Source of the DNA: Rhodocyclaceae bacterium | GTDB lineage: Bacteria; Pseudomonadota; Gammaproteobacteria; Burkholderiales; Rhodocyclaceae | Assembly: GCA_016721505.1 (NCBI GenBank) | Contig: JADKHX010000001.1 | Location: 434,001 to 498,000, forward strand | Direction: 5' to 3' | DNA: 64,000 bases | Shown here: positions 8,653 through 17,092 of the stretch, one piece after another | How the letters are laid out: each line of letters opens with the position of its first letter | Numbering within the stretch: the first letter of the stretch is position 1 | Made by a program: the position numbers and the translations under genes | Notes under the pieces: generated by a model | Database searches by the model: none | Seen by the model: only the letters and a program-made list of their open reading frames with translations | What the model was told of the DNA's origin: nothing

Positions 8653-9687
8653 TTAGCGCGCGTACAGCTCTCCATTCAACACCCGTACACGATCGCCCAG
8701 TCGCCAAGCTGGTGGCCGCATTTGGTTGATGAATTGCACGCTGCCATCGGTCATACGCACAACGATTTGAAAACTGCCGACATTGTGCGGCGTGCGATTT
8801 TCCTCTTCCCGATTGCCGATTGCGCCACCGGCAATAGCGCCTGCGATTGTCGCCAACGCCCGGCCATTGCCTTTGCCGACTTGATTGCCTAGTACGCCAC
8901 CAATCAATCCACCAACCAATGCGCCACCACCGCCAGTTTCACGCGGCTGACCCACCGTTTCACGGATGCTCTCAACGATGCCACAATCCATACACTGGCC
9001 GGGCGCGATATAGGTAATCGGCGGATTTTGCCCGGCGTAATCCGGCGGCATTCCAGCATCGCTTGGTGGCGGTGCGAGTGGGCGTCGAGCCGGTGGTGGT
9101 GGCTGCAAAGCTGCAGGTGGATAGGCCGGTGATGCTTGATAGCTTTGCTGCCCGTAATTTTGCTGCGCATAGTTTTGTTGCGGCGTGACTTCATTCGAAT
9201 ATTGCACCGGCGCTGCCGGTGCGCGTTGGTTGTAGTTGGCGGGTACCGGCACACGCTGACCCTTAGCGTACATGCACTGCACATAGGCATTGTCGTAACG
9301 CTTTTGGCTGCCATAGCCGCTGTGGCGAGATTGCTCCGCGCCATTGGCGCTGCCAACCAATAATCCCAGCCCAGCGCCGGCACCAGCGCCCTCATGCCCG
9401 CCGATTGCCGCGCCCGCTACTGCGCCTAACAGCGCACCGGCGACCGCATTGTTGGCGGCAGTCTCGTTAGCCGCTTGATTCGCCGCTGGACCACCGATTT
9501 GCGCCATGGCGAAATTGCGGCAGTCGGCATCGTCGTAACGAAACTGATCGAAATTTTTCCCGCTGCCAGGCAGCGCCATCACACTCGGACCGCTGGGTGG
9601 CGCGACGGCACAACCGACCAACAATGTGCTGCCGACAAGCAGCATTACGGTTATTTTTTTTGCGTGAAACTGTTTCAAAATTTTCAT
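8653..9687 (-). CDS. Lipoprotein with two glycine zippers
   Basis: A 344-residue protein. The start at 9687 gives a good lipoprotein signal, MKILKQFHAKK with lipobox LLVGCAV, so the longer upstream frame is not used. A first glycine-rich zipper (about residues 85-125, AGALLGAVAGAAIGGHEGAG) is followed by a Gln/Pro/Tyr-rich spacer. A second unit repeats the neighbour's design: CMDCGIVESIRE, then GGALVGGLIGGVLGNQVGKGNGRALATIAGAIAGGAIG, then a beta domain FQIVVRMTDGSVQFIN. It is probably anchored in the outer membrane. The function is unknown, and it is likely co-transcribed with the smaller paralogue downstream. Confidence 0.7.
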   Translation of the reverse strand: MKILKQFHAKKITVMLLVGSTLLVGCAVAPPSGPSVMALPGSGKNFDQFRYDDADCRNFAMAQIGGPAANQAANETAANNAVAGALLGAVAGAAIGGHEGAGAGAGLGLLVGSANGAEQSRHSGYGSQKRYDNAYVQCMYAKGQRVPVPANYNQRAPAAPVQYSNEVTPQQNYAQQNYGQQSYQASPAYPPAALQPPPPARRPLAPPPSDAGMPPDYAGQNPPITYIAPGQCMDCGIVESIRETVGQPRETGGGGALVGGLIGGVLGNQVGKGNGRALATIAGAIAGGAIGNREEENRTPHNVGSFQIVVRMTDGSVQFINQMRPPAWRLGDRVRVLNGELYAR

Positions 9688-9706
9688 GATGTTCTCAGAC
9701 AGAAGT

Positions 9707-10123
9707 TTATTGCGGCGGTGGCGGTGGTTGTGGCAGCACACGTTGCCAGCCACCCGGACATTCTTTGACGTAGGGCCAGTAAGCTTGCGCGGCTTCGCAG
9801 AAATACCAGTAGTTGTTGGTCGGCGCGGCTTGGGCATACGCCTGTGGTTGTTCGACATAAACCTGTGGTGCGGACTGCTCAATCACAATCGGCCTATCGT
9901 TCCACCGACGAGAATAGAAAAACGGATCGTAGAAATACGGCGCATAGCCCCACGGACCGAAGTAAGGTCCGAGTGATAAGGTGACTCGCGGTCCGCCATA
10001 GCCATGATGATGCCCGTGAAGATGCGCTTGGGCAGCGGCGGGCGCAGCCCAAGCCAGACTCATCGCCGCCAACGCAACGATGCCTGCCAGCGTTGCTCGA
10101 TGCGAAATTCTTGAATTGCTCAT
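9707..10123 (-). CDS. Exported His/Pro/Tyr-rich protein of unknown function
   Basis: A 138-residue protein with a signal peptide ending near AAPAAAQA, then a His-rich patch (AHLHGHHHGYGG) and a Tyr/Phe/Pro-rich middle. The C-terminal motif is WYFCEAAQAYWPYVKECPGGWQRV, with two Cys that could form a disulfide. Proteins ending in this WY-C-x-YPYV-CPGGW motif are common in beta- and gammaproteobacterial envelopes but uncharacterised. The ATG at 10123 is chosen because GAGG lies eight bases upstream. An in-frame GTG nine bases earlier lacks spacing. It lies upstream of the two glycine-zipper genes on the same strand. Confidence 0.65.
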   Translation of the reverse strand: MSNSRISHRATLAGIVALAAMSLAWAAPAAAQAHLHGHHHGYGGPRVTLSLGPYFGPWGYAPYFYDPFFYSRRWNDRPIVIEQSAPQVYVEQPQAYAQAAPTNNYWYFCEAAQAYWPYVKECPGGWQRVLPQPPPPPQ

Positions 10124-10283
10124 TTTGCTCACCTCATCTCATCAATGCCTCGGTCACACGTTTGCTATCGGTGCGACAAGCGCGTCTCTACCCGCTATTC
10201 AACGCCTAACCTGTAAGCAGGTTTACGCCTTGAAACTCAGGATTTGTAAGCAATTGTTGGTCGCCGCTCACAGTGGTAGTGGT

Positions 10284-11069
10284 TTAACGTGGCGGGCGAA
10301 ATTGAAGTGAATTTTGGTAGTAAGTCGCGTTCTGATTTTCGATGGTTGCGCCAGGAATACCAAGTAGCGGCAAGGGTTGAACGGCTTCGGTTTGCCAGTT
10401 GGTGCTGGTGACACGCCGTGCTAGCGCATTGTCAAGTGCGAAGAAATTGTTCACGTCGATTTCGTCCAGTGAATCGCCATGCACTGTGACGAATATCGCC
10501 TTGCCGCACAAACCTACGAAAGGAGCGCGCAAGGCATCCAAACTGCCATGACCAAATACGATGAAACGCGTTGTCGCTAGCAATTCAGCGCGTCGCGTAA
10601 CAAATACTTCTGACCACTGATGTGCTCGTAGAGCCAGCCACAGCGCAGGATTTGTGCTGGCAAAAATCACGCCACATTCATCGAACTGCGTCAGTACATC
10701 ACGCGCTCTACCGCGCTGTCCTCTTTCATTTGAATTTGTTTTGCGTGATGAAAGATGAGCTGCGTTGAGCGCCGCTTTGCTCAACGGAAAATTAAGCCAA
10801 ACCAGCGCGTTAAATGCATCGTGCCAATTGTCGACCCTTGTCGCCACTACGCCCGTCTCAAAGGCGCGCTGCTCGTAATCAGCATCACCGTTTGGTGTGG
10901 CAAAGCGCAGCGGCAACCCACCACCTGTTTTTATCTCTCGCGCAATCGCTTGGGCGTTCAGATAGCCCAAATCGGGCAATTCCAGCGCGCCATCCGAATG
11001 GCACAAAAACGGGCGTTGTAAAAGATTCGCCGAAGTTAAGGATTGGCTAATTTTGTAATCGCCAGGCAA
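10284..11069 (-). CDS. DUF3025 family protein
   Basis: About 261 residues. The central part NWHDAFNALVWLNFPLSKAALNAAHL and the FIVFGHGSLDALRAPFVGLCGKAIFV region match the DUF3025 family, which is mostly betaproteobacterial and often found next to pyrC, as here. The function is unknown. The start is unclear: no ATG is available, and a TTG at 11069 would overlap the pyrC end by 23 bases. The C-terminal part contains a dispersed repeat copy read as RRVTSTNW at about residues 217-225. Confidence 0.7.
   Translation of the reverse strand: MPGDYKISQSLTSANLLQRPFLCHSDGALELPDLGYLNAQAIAREIKTGGGLPLRFATPNGDADYEQRAFETGVVATRVDNWHDAFNALVWLNFPLSKAALNAAHLSSRKTNSNERGQRGRARDVLTQFDECGVIFASTNPALWLALRAHQWSEVFVTRRAELLATTRFIVFGHGSLDALRAPFVGLCGKAIFVTVHGDSLDEIDVNNFFALDNALARRVTSTNWQTEAVQPLPLLGIPGATIENQNATYYQNSLQFRPPR
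10394..10419 (-). repeat. Dispersed repeat, copy inside the DUF3025 gene
   Basis: Perfect match to the 20-base core on the minus strand. The gene strand reads RRVTSTNW in frame. Confidence 0.8.
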
Positions 11070-12105
11070 TCGATTCGCCAGCCATAAATGGCACCAAAGT
11101 ATCGTCGGCTAGATAGGGCAATTCTGCCGGCACGCCCCAGCTATCACGCAGCAAAGTTATCTTGTCGGTATTGCGTGGCAAGCCATAAAAGTCCGCGCCG
11201 TAAAAGCTCGCAAACCCTTCCAGCTTGTGGAGCGCGCCAACCGAATCAAAAGCTTGTGCGTAAAGTTCAATTCCTGCGTTGGCGGTGTAGCAGCCAGCGC
11301 AACCGCAGGCCGCTTCTTTGGTGCTTTTGGCGTGCGGTGCCGAATCGGTGCCGAGGAAAAATTTTGGGTTGCCGGAAGTCGCTGCGGCGAGCAAAGCCTG
11401 CCGGTGTGTCTCGCGTTTTAGCACTGGCAGACAGTAGTTGTGCGGCCTAATTCCGCTAACGAATAATGCGTTTCGATTGAGCAGCAAATGATGCGCCGTT
11501 AACGTGCCGGCAACGTGATGGTCTTGCGCCATCACGAAATCAATGCCCTGCTTGGTGGTGATGTGTTCGAGCACCAATTTCAGCGCCGGAAAATCGCGTC
11601 GCAATGGTTGCAACACACGATCAATGAACACCGCTTCGCGATCAAAAATATCCACGGCGCTGTCGGTGACTTCACCGTGCACCAATAAGGGCAAACCCAA
11701 TTTTTCCATCCGCGCCAATGTCGCCGTGCAGTTTGTTAAATCGTTCACACCGGCAGCAGAATTTGTCGTCGCGCCCGCCGGGTAATATTTCACCGCATGG
11801 ACAAAATCGCTGGCTACCGCCGCATCGATTTCGTTTGGCGCAGTAGCTTCGGTTAGATACAGCGTCATCAGCGGGTTGAACTGCGTATCCGTTGGCAATG
11901 CCGCAATTATGCGTTTGCGATAGGCATCAGCCAGTGCGACGGTGGTGACCGGCGGCTTCAGATTGGGCATCACAATTGCCCGCGCAAAACGTTTTGCAGT
12001 GTCGGCCAGAACTGCCGCCAGCGCAGCGCCATCACGCAAATGCAAATGCCAGTCGTCGGGTCGCGCGAGCGTAATCTCGGTGAATTTTGTGGGTGAATTT
12101 TGCAT
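11047..12105 (-). CDS. pyrC: Dihydroorotase
   Basis: Third step of pyrimidine synthesis: cyclisation of carbamoyl aspartate to dihydroorotate in the cytoplasm. The 352-residue length fits the class II (E. coli PyrC-type) enzyme. Visible signatures are the metal-binding DDWHLHLRDG near residue 16, the carbamylated-Lys segment KYYPAGATTNS near 107, the His motifs HGEVTD and EHITTK, and the DSAPHAKSTKE segment near 252. It lies between rsmI and the DUF3025 gene on the same strand, eight bases after the rsmI stop on the minus strand, so it probably forms an operon with DUF3025. Confidence 0.95.
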   Translation of the reverse strand: MQNSPTKFTEITLARPDDWHLHLRDGAALAAVLADTAKRFARAIVMPNLKPPVTTVALADAYRKRIIAALPTDTQFNPLMTLYLTEATAPNEIDAAVASDFVHAVKYYPAGATTNSAAGVNDLTNCTATLARMEKLGLPLLVHGEVTDSAVDIFDREAVFIDRVLQPLRRDFPALKLVLEHITTKQGIDFVMAQDHHVAGTLTAHHLLLNRNALFVSGIRPHNYCLPVLKRETHRQALLAAATSGNPKFFLGTDSAPHAKSTKEAACGCAGCYTANAGIELYAQAFDSVGALHKLEGFASFYGADFYGLPRNTDKITLLRDSWGVPAELPYLADDTLVPFMAGESIAWRLQN

Positions 12106-12113
12106 GAGACGAA

Positions 12114-12959
12114 TTATAGAGCTTGGGTCTTAAGCTCCAGCGCACGCTGATACAGCGCGTTCTTGGGCGCTCCGGTGATTTCCGCGCAAAGTTTCGCCGC
12201 CTGTTTGGTTGGCAACTCAGCGAGCAATATCGACAGCACTTTCTCTGTGTGCGCATCAAGTTCCTCAGCGTTTTTCGAAGGCGCGCCATTGACTAGCAAA
12301 ACGAATTCTCCGCGCTGCCGATTCGCATCGGCGGTCAACCACGCGACCGCTTCGGTCAAAGGCATCCGCTCGATTTGCTCGAACAATTTGGTTAGTTCAC
12401 GGGCTATCACGATCTCGCGCGTTGGCTCCAAAACAGCCGCCAAATCCGCCACGGTTTCGAGCACACGATGCGGAGCTTCGTAAATCACCAGCGCAGCTGT
12501 CTCCACCGCGATTTCCTCAATGACTGCACGTCGTGCGCTACTTTTGGCGGGCAAAAATCCGACGAATAAAAACCGCTCTTCGCTCATGCCAGCGGCAGAC
12601 AGTGCGGCAATTGCTGCGCTCGCGCCGGGCAGCGGAATTACCGAAAATCCGGCTGCGCGCACCGCAGCCACGGCGCGTGCGCCTGGATCAGAAACGCCCG
12701 GTGTGCCAGCGTCAGAAACCAGCGCAACCGCTTTGCCATCGGCCAGCAATCGAATCAATTTCTCGGCAGCGGAATTCTCGTTGTGTTGATGCAGCGCCAA
12801 AGTCGGCACACGGATGCCGTGATGATCGAGCAAATGGCGCGCATGACGTGTGTCCTCACAGGCCACCACATCAACGCCGCGCAAAACCTCCAGCGCGCGC
12901 AAGCTGATGTCGGCTAAATTTCCGATAGGTGTTGCCACCACATACAATGCACTTTTCAT
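12114..12959 (-). CDS. rsmI: 16S rRNA (cytidine-1402-2'-O)-methyltransferase
   Basis: Methylates the ribose of C1402 in 16S rRNA. It is a 281-residue tetrapyrrole-methylase-fold protein with the family start LYVVATPIGNLADISLRAL, the CEDTRHARHLLDHHG segment, the SAM-binding LVSDAGTPGVSDPG and the GFLPAKSSAR motif. The ATG at 12959 is chosen because the conserved N-terminus begins there. It is divergent from yraN, with only 20 bases between the two start codons, an arrangement common in proteobacteria. Confidence 0.95.
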   Translation of the reverse strand: MKSALYVVATPIGNLADISLRALEVLRGVDVVACEDTRHARHLLDHHGIRVPTLALHQHNENSAAEKLIRLLADGKAVALVSDAGTPGVSDPGARAVAAVRAAGFSVIPLPGASAAIAALSAAGMSEERFLFVGFLPAKSSARRAVIEEIAVETAALVIYEAPHRVLETVADLAAVLEPTREIVIARELTKLFEQIERMPLTEAVAWLTADANRQRGEFVLLVNGAPSKNAEELDAHTEKVLSILLAELPTKQAAKLCAEITGAPKNALYQRALELKTQAL

Positions 12960-12979
12960 GCGGACATTCTTGCAGTGCA

Positions 12980-13396
12980 ATGGAAACGAAGCAAGCAAAC
13001 TTGAAAGCCACTTCGTCAGTTGGCGCTGGTGACACGGTGTCAAGCAACTCGCATCTACAACGCGGCGTTGCCGCCGAAGTTCTCGCGGAAAAATTTCTCG
13101 TCAAGCGCGGCATGCGAATCTTGGCAAGAAATTTTCGCGTCAAAGGCGGCGAAATCGATTTAATTTGCGCGGATGGCACCACCACCGTTTTTGTCGAAGT
13201 GCGCTTGCGCGAAGGCAGCGGCTTTGGTGGCGCAGCGGCGAGCATTACCGCACACAAACAGCGCCGCTTGATTCTCGCAGCACAGCATTGGTTGCTCAAA
13301 CATGGCGAGTGTCCTTGCCGCTTCGACTGCGTATTGCTCGATGGACTAGAGACCGCAAAAATCGAATGGCTACGCGGCGCGTTTTCGGCTGACTGA
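12980..13396 (+). CDS. yraN: YraN family (UPF0102) endonuclease-like protein
   Basis: A 138-residue YraN protein with a restriction-endonuclease-like fold. The core motifs are AEKFLVKRGMRILARNFRVKGGEIDLIC and TTTVFVEVRLR, which carry the acidic residues (Glu, Asp, Glu) of the PD-(D/E)xK pattern. The role is poorly known. YraN normally starts just before the GRxAE helix. Here about 25 extra residues precede it, and they contain SSVGAGDT, encoded by a dispersed repeat copy. The gene lies in the conserved rsmI-yraN-diaA-dolP neighbourhood, with a HIRAN gene inserted between yraN and diaA. Confidence 0.88.
   Translation: METKQANLKATSSVGAGDTVSSNSHLQRGVAAEVLAEKFLVKRGMRILARNFRVKGGEIDLICADGTTTVFVEVRLREGSGFGGAAASITAHKQRRLILAAQHWLLKHGECPCRFDCVLLDGLETAKIEWLRGAFSAD
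13014..13041 (-). repeat. Dispersed repeat, copy in the 5' part of yraN
   Basis: Matches the core with one or two changes (CAGTTGGCGCTGGTGACAC on the plus strand). It encodes SVGAGDT in the N-terminal extension of YraN. Confidence 0.7.
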
Positions 13397-13397
13397 G

Positions 13398-13778
13398 ATG
13401 CGCTGGTTTTTGAACTTTGTCGCTGGACTCGTACTGATAGCCACATCACACATTGCACTGGCGCAAGGCGAAATCCGGCTCTTGGTGCAAAGCTCGCCAC
13501 TCGCTGGATTTCCTTATTACGCTGCTGAGGCGCGCTGGCAGGAGATGAAGGAAGGTCAAGCACTAACGCTCATCCGCGAGCCGGAAAACGTGCACGACAA
13601 AAACGCGATTCGCGTCGAATGGCGTGGCGAAAAACTTGGTTATTTGCCGCGCCGTGAAAACAAAACAGTCGCGGCGGCGATGGATGCGGGTGACAAAATT
13701 GACGCGAAAATCGCCAAATTGCGCGAGCATCCGGACCCCTGGCAGCGTGTGTTAATCGACGTATTTGTGGCGCTCTAG
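13398..13778 (+). CDS. Exported HIRAN-domain protein
   Basis: A 126-residue protein with an N-terminal signal peptide (cleavage near ATSHIALA) and then a complete HIRAN domain. The domain features are the LAGFPYYAAEARWQEMKEGQALTLIREPENVHDKNAIRVEW block and LGYLPRRENKTVAAAMDAG. HIRAN domains in HLTF/Rad5 bind DNA 3' ends, but small stand-alone bacterial forms are uncharacterised. The signal peptide implies an extracytoplasmic place, which is odd for a DNA-binding domain. It starts two bases after the yraN stop and is probably co-transcribed. Confidence 0.75.
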   Translation: MRWFLNFVAGLVLIATSHIALAQGEIRLLVQSSPLAGFPYYAAEARWQEMKEGQALTLIREPENVHDKNAIRVEWRGEKLGYLPRRENKTVAAAMDAGDKIDAKIAKLREHPDPWQRVLIDVFVAL

Positions 13779-13844
13779 TCGGGCTAATCCGTCAAAGGCG
13801 AAAATCACACTGCGGTATCCTGCAGGCAATATCGGAGGTCTTTC

Positions 13845-14438
13845 ATGTCCATCGCACAACGCATCAACATGCAATTCAACGGCAGTATCGAAACCAAGCG
13901 CGCTGCGCTCGCGCAAATGGCTGCGCCCATCGAATCCGCGATTCACGCGATGGTTGATTGTCTGCGCGCCGAAGGAAAAGTAATGGCTTGCGGTAACGGT
14001 GGCTCGGCAGGCGATTCACAACATTTCGCTGCCGAATTGCTCAACCGCTTTGAGCGCGAACGTGAACCACTCGCAGCCATCGCCTTGACCACCGACACCT
14101 CGACACTGACCTCGATCGCCAACGATTACAGCTACGAAGAAGTGTTTTCAAAACAAGTCAAAGCACTTGGCCGTCGTGGCGATATTTTGCTGGCGATTTC
14201 GACTTCGGGAAATTCGCCCAACGTGATGGCAGCCATCCGCGTGGCGCATGCCAAAGGCGTGCGCGTCGTTGCACTGACCGGTAAAGGTGGCGGCAAAATG
14301 CTGGCGCAATTGGCGGCTGACGACATTCATCTGTGTGTGCCGAGTGACAGCACGGCGCGCATCCAAGAAGTTCATTTATTAACGTTGCATTGCCTGTGCG
14401 ATGGAATCGACGCGGTGATGTTAGGAGATGCTGCATGA
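13845..14438 (+). CDS. SIS-domain protein: phosphoheptose isomerase GmhA or its relative DiaA
   Basis: A 197-residue SIS-fold protein. GmhA converts sedoheptulose 7-phosphate to heptose 7-phosphate for LPS. DiaA binds DnaA and promotes replication initiation. Visible motifs are ACGNGGSAGDSQHFAAEL, the LLAISTSGNSPNV phosphate loop and RIQEVHLLTLHCLCD. The Glu (AAEL) and His (TLHCLCD) of the GmhA active site are present. However, the position between yraN and dolP matches diaA of E. coli. An hldC gene nearby makes a heptose role plausible. GGAGG precedes the ATG, and the stop overlaps the next start as ATGA. Confidence 0.85.
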   Translation: MSIAQRINMQFNGSIETKRAALAQMAAPIESAIHAMVDCLRAEGKVMACGNGGSAGDSQHFAAELLNRFEREREPLAAIALTTDTSTLTSIANDYSYEEVFSKQVKALGRRGDILLAISTSGNSPNVMAAIRVAHAKGVRVVALTGKGGGKMLAQLAADDIHLCVPSDSTARIQEVHLLTLHCLCDGIDAVMLGDAA

Positions 14439-15097
14439 ATACGAAAACCGTGAATTACTCGAAGCGCAAAGCGCTAAGCTATGCCGTAACTTTGTTGGCG
14501 CTCCCGCTACTTAGCGGATGTCTGGGTGTCGTCGCCGTGGGCGCCGGAGCTGGCGCGTTGATGATCGTTGATCGTCGCCCTGCCGAGACACAGCTCACTG
14601 ATGAAAGCATCGAACTGCGCACCGAAAATCGCATTAACGAAAAGTTTGCGTTCAAAACCCATATCAACGTCACCAGCTACAACCGCGTGGTCTTGCTAAC
14701 TGGCGAGATGCCGACCGAAGCAGCAAAAATGGAGGCGGAGAAAATCGCCCGTGAAGTCCCCAATGTGAAATCCATCAGCAATGAGCTCGCCGTCGCAGGT
14801 GCCTCAGGTCTCGGCGGCCGCAGCAACGATTCCTATATCACCTCTAAAGTAAAGGCTCGCTTCATCGACGCTAACAAATTCGCCGCCGCCCACGTCAAAG
14901 TGGTCACCGAAGCAGGCGTCGTGTTCCTGCTCGGCATCGTCAATCAATACGAAGCCGATGCCGCCGTCGAAATTGCCCGCACCACCGCCGGCGTGCAAAA
15001 AGTCGTCCGCGTGTTTGAAGTGGTATCGCAAGAGCAAACCCAAGCGATGGACGCTGCACTTCGCGGCAAATCGGCGGCTAGCCACGCGAAGCCTTAA
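14435..15097 (+). CDS. dolP: BON-domain outer-membrane lipoprotein (DolP/YraP type)
   Basis: A 220-residue lipoprotein: the signal MNTKTVNYSKRK with lipobox LLSGCLG, followed by two BON domains (about residues 50-115 and 128-200). BON proteins bind phospholipids. E. coli DolP sits in the outer membrane and supports envelope integrity at the division site. Gene order (yraN, SIS gene, BON lipoprotein) matches the E. coli yraN-diaA-dolP order. The start at 14435 overlaps the previous stop by four bases. Confidence 0.88.
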   Translation: MNTKTVNYSKRKALSYAVTLLALPLLSGCLGVVAVGAGAGALMIVDRRPAETQLTDESIELRTENRINEKFAFKTHINVTSYNRVVLLTGEMPTEAAKMEAEKIAREVPNVKSISNELAVAGASGLGGRSNDSYITSKVKARFIDANKFAAAHVKVVTEAGVVFLLGIVNQYEADAAVEIARTTAGVQKVVRVFEVVSQEQTQAMDAALRGKSAASHAKP

Positions 15098-15119
15098 CGG
15101 TTTTTTGTCGGTGGTTTTC

Positions 15120-15145
15120 GTCACTTGGTGCCGTTGACACGCTGA
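15120..15145 (-). repeat. Dispersed repeat, degenerate intergenic copy
   Basis: TCACTTGGTGCCGTTGACACGC is close to the consensus but diverged. It lies in the 130-bp gap between dolP and the EamA gene, which shows nothing else clear. Confidence 0.5.
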
Positions 15146-15226
15146 TAAATCGCCGCACAAGAATCGGGTGGAGCGATACGCTGACAGTACCTAAAATCCG
15201 GCTTCGCCGTCACCTTGGTGCATCGC

Positions 15227-16122
15227 ATGTCACCCGCCAGCCTCATCCGACTGTTTTCGCTTGCCGCGATTTGGGGTAGTTCATTTATCTTTATGCGAAT
15301 CGGCGTTCCGGTGCTGGGGCCGTGGTGGTTGATTGAAATTCGGGTTGCGTTGGCGGCAGTATTTCTTGCCATCGTCGGTCGTCTTTTGCACAAGCGGCTT
15401 GATCTCAAAACGCACTGGCGGCATTTTCTGGTTCTGAGCTTTTTTAACTCGGCGCTGCCGTTCTTGTTATTCGCCTACGCCTCCCAAACGCTTTCGGCAT
15501 CACTATCTTCGGTGCTCAACGCCACGGCGCCGATCTGGGGTGCGGTGATAACAGCAGCCTGGACGCGAACCGCGCTGAGTCTCAAAACCGTGTTTGGGCT
15601 TGCGCTCGGCGTGGTCGGCGTGGGAATTCTGGTTGGTTTCGACCCATCTATGTTGCAAGCCGATGCGATGCTAGCCGTTGCGGCGGCCTTGGCGGCGTCG
15701 TTTTCGTATGGCATCGCCACCATTACACCAAGACCGCCAAAGCGATTGAGCCATTTGCCAATGCGCAAGGCTGTATGCTGGTTGCTGCCTTGATAATCTT
15801 GCCAACGCTGGGATTTGTGCCAATGCCGTCGTCGGTCAGTCCATTAGTCGCCATCTCGGTTTTACTTCTGGGTACTGTTTGCAGCGGGGTGGCCTATTTG
15901 TTGTACTTTCGACTAATCAACGATATGGGTGCGACCTCGGCACTCACGGTGACTTTTCTTATCCCCGTATTTGGCGTCGCTTGGGGCAAGATATTCCTGA
16001 ATGAAACGATAGGCTGGCATACGATTATTGGTTCCATCGTCGTGATTTTCGGGACGATTTTGGTCACTGGTTTCTCAATTTCCAGACCACGTAGTGCCAA
16101 ATCAGGCGGAATTCCCAGCTGA
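15227..16122 (+). pseudogene. EamA/DMT-family transporter, frameshifted
   Basis: Two frames together give a ten-helix drug/metabolite-transporter family permease of about 298 residues. The first frame (from ATG 15227) covers two EamA-type halves up to ASFSYGIAT. The second continues HYTKTAKAIEPFANAQGCMLVAALIILP and ends with the usual GAXLVTGF-type tail. The break is near 15720 (GCCACCATTAC). One missing base would join SYGIAT to HYTK. Either the gene is disabled or the base was lost in sequencing. The substrate cannot be predicted. Confidence 0.78.
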
Positions 16123-16312
16123 GCCGGGAGTAGCGCTAGTTTGAAAATAGTTTTAAATATCAATACATTAACGTCTTTTATCAAGGAAATTAGAGGCCAA
16201 AGCTCAGTGTTTTAGGGTGCTTAGCCTAGCTAATTTTTCGAAAATAGCGGCCTTCCTGAGTCGTCGCCTGCTGCATTGGCGCCGAAATCAGCGAACCTGA
16301 AAAGGAGACGCT

Positions 16313-16990
16313 ATGTCTGCAACGCTAACAAATCGCTTTTTGTTTGCCCGTAAAGCGCACGCCCTGCTCCATTTTTTGCACCTTGATTTGATGTTGGCTG
16401 GCCTCTTGGCCGGTTTCGCGCTGACCAATCTGGTTATCCATCGGGTGGAGTTGGTGGCTTCGTTCAATGCTGCGCTGCCGACGCAATCAACTTTGGTTGA
16501 GTTGGAAACAGCGGATGATCCTCTGCATCCCAAGCTAACGCCGCCGATGCGTGCTGCGCTCGACAGCGTGGCACGCCGCTATCGGGTGTCCAACCAAGCG
16601 CTGTTGCCGATTTTTGAGGCAGCGCAAGTCGCTGGTCGTGAGCGCAATATTGATCCGGTGCTGCTGATTGCCGTGATAAGTGTCGAATCAAGCTTTAACC
16701 CCTATTCGCAAAGCGTGATGGGGGCGCAGGGTTTGATGCAAGTCATTCCGCGTTTTCATCAGGACAAAATCCCCGAATGGGCAGGTGCGCAACCCTTCCT
16801 TGATCCGGTGAGTAACGTGCATATTGGCGCGCATGTGCTGCAAGAAGCCATCCGTCGTCAAGGCAGCCTGATGCTGGGTTTGCAGCAATACGCCGGTGCG
16901 CTTGATGATGACGCGATGGGCTACGCGAACAAAGTCGTGGCCGAAAAACAGCGCTTGGTGCAGTTCGTACGTCGCGAAAACTCCGCCTAA
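16313..16990 (+). CDS. Lytic transglycosylase (SLT domain, MltE/Slt type)
   Basis: A 225-residue protein with one N-terminal membrane segment (about residues 24-45) and a C-terminal SLT domain. It cleaves the MurNAc-GlcNAc bond of peptidoglycan. The catalytic Glu lies in AVISVESSFNP, and the partner motif is GAQGLMQVIP. The C-terminal part has NVHIGAHVLQEAI and LQQYAGALDDDAMGYANKVVAEKQRL. AAGGAG precedes the ATG. It precedes the LpoB-type cluster, so it may work in the same cell-wall context, but spacing of 102 bp suggests its own transcript. Confidence 0.88.
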   Translation: MSATLTNRFLFARKAHALLHFLHLDLMLAGLLAGFALTNLVIHRVELVASFNAALPTQSTLVELETADDPLHPKLTPPMRAALDSVARRYRVSNQALLPIFEAAQVAGRERNIDPVLLIAVISVESSFNPYSQSVMGAQGLMQVIPRFHQDKIPEWAGAQPFLDPVSNVHIGAHVLQEAIRRQGSLMLGLQQYAGALDDDAMGYANKVVAEKQRLVQFVRRENSA

Positions 16991-17092
16991 AGAAACACGC
17001 TACCCCATATGCATTGCGCGTAATTCTCGCGTCATAATCTCTCAAGGCCAACCGCAAACCAAAAACAGCGGTGGTGAATTTGGGAGAAGTAC

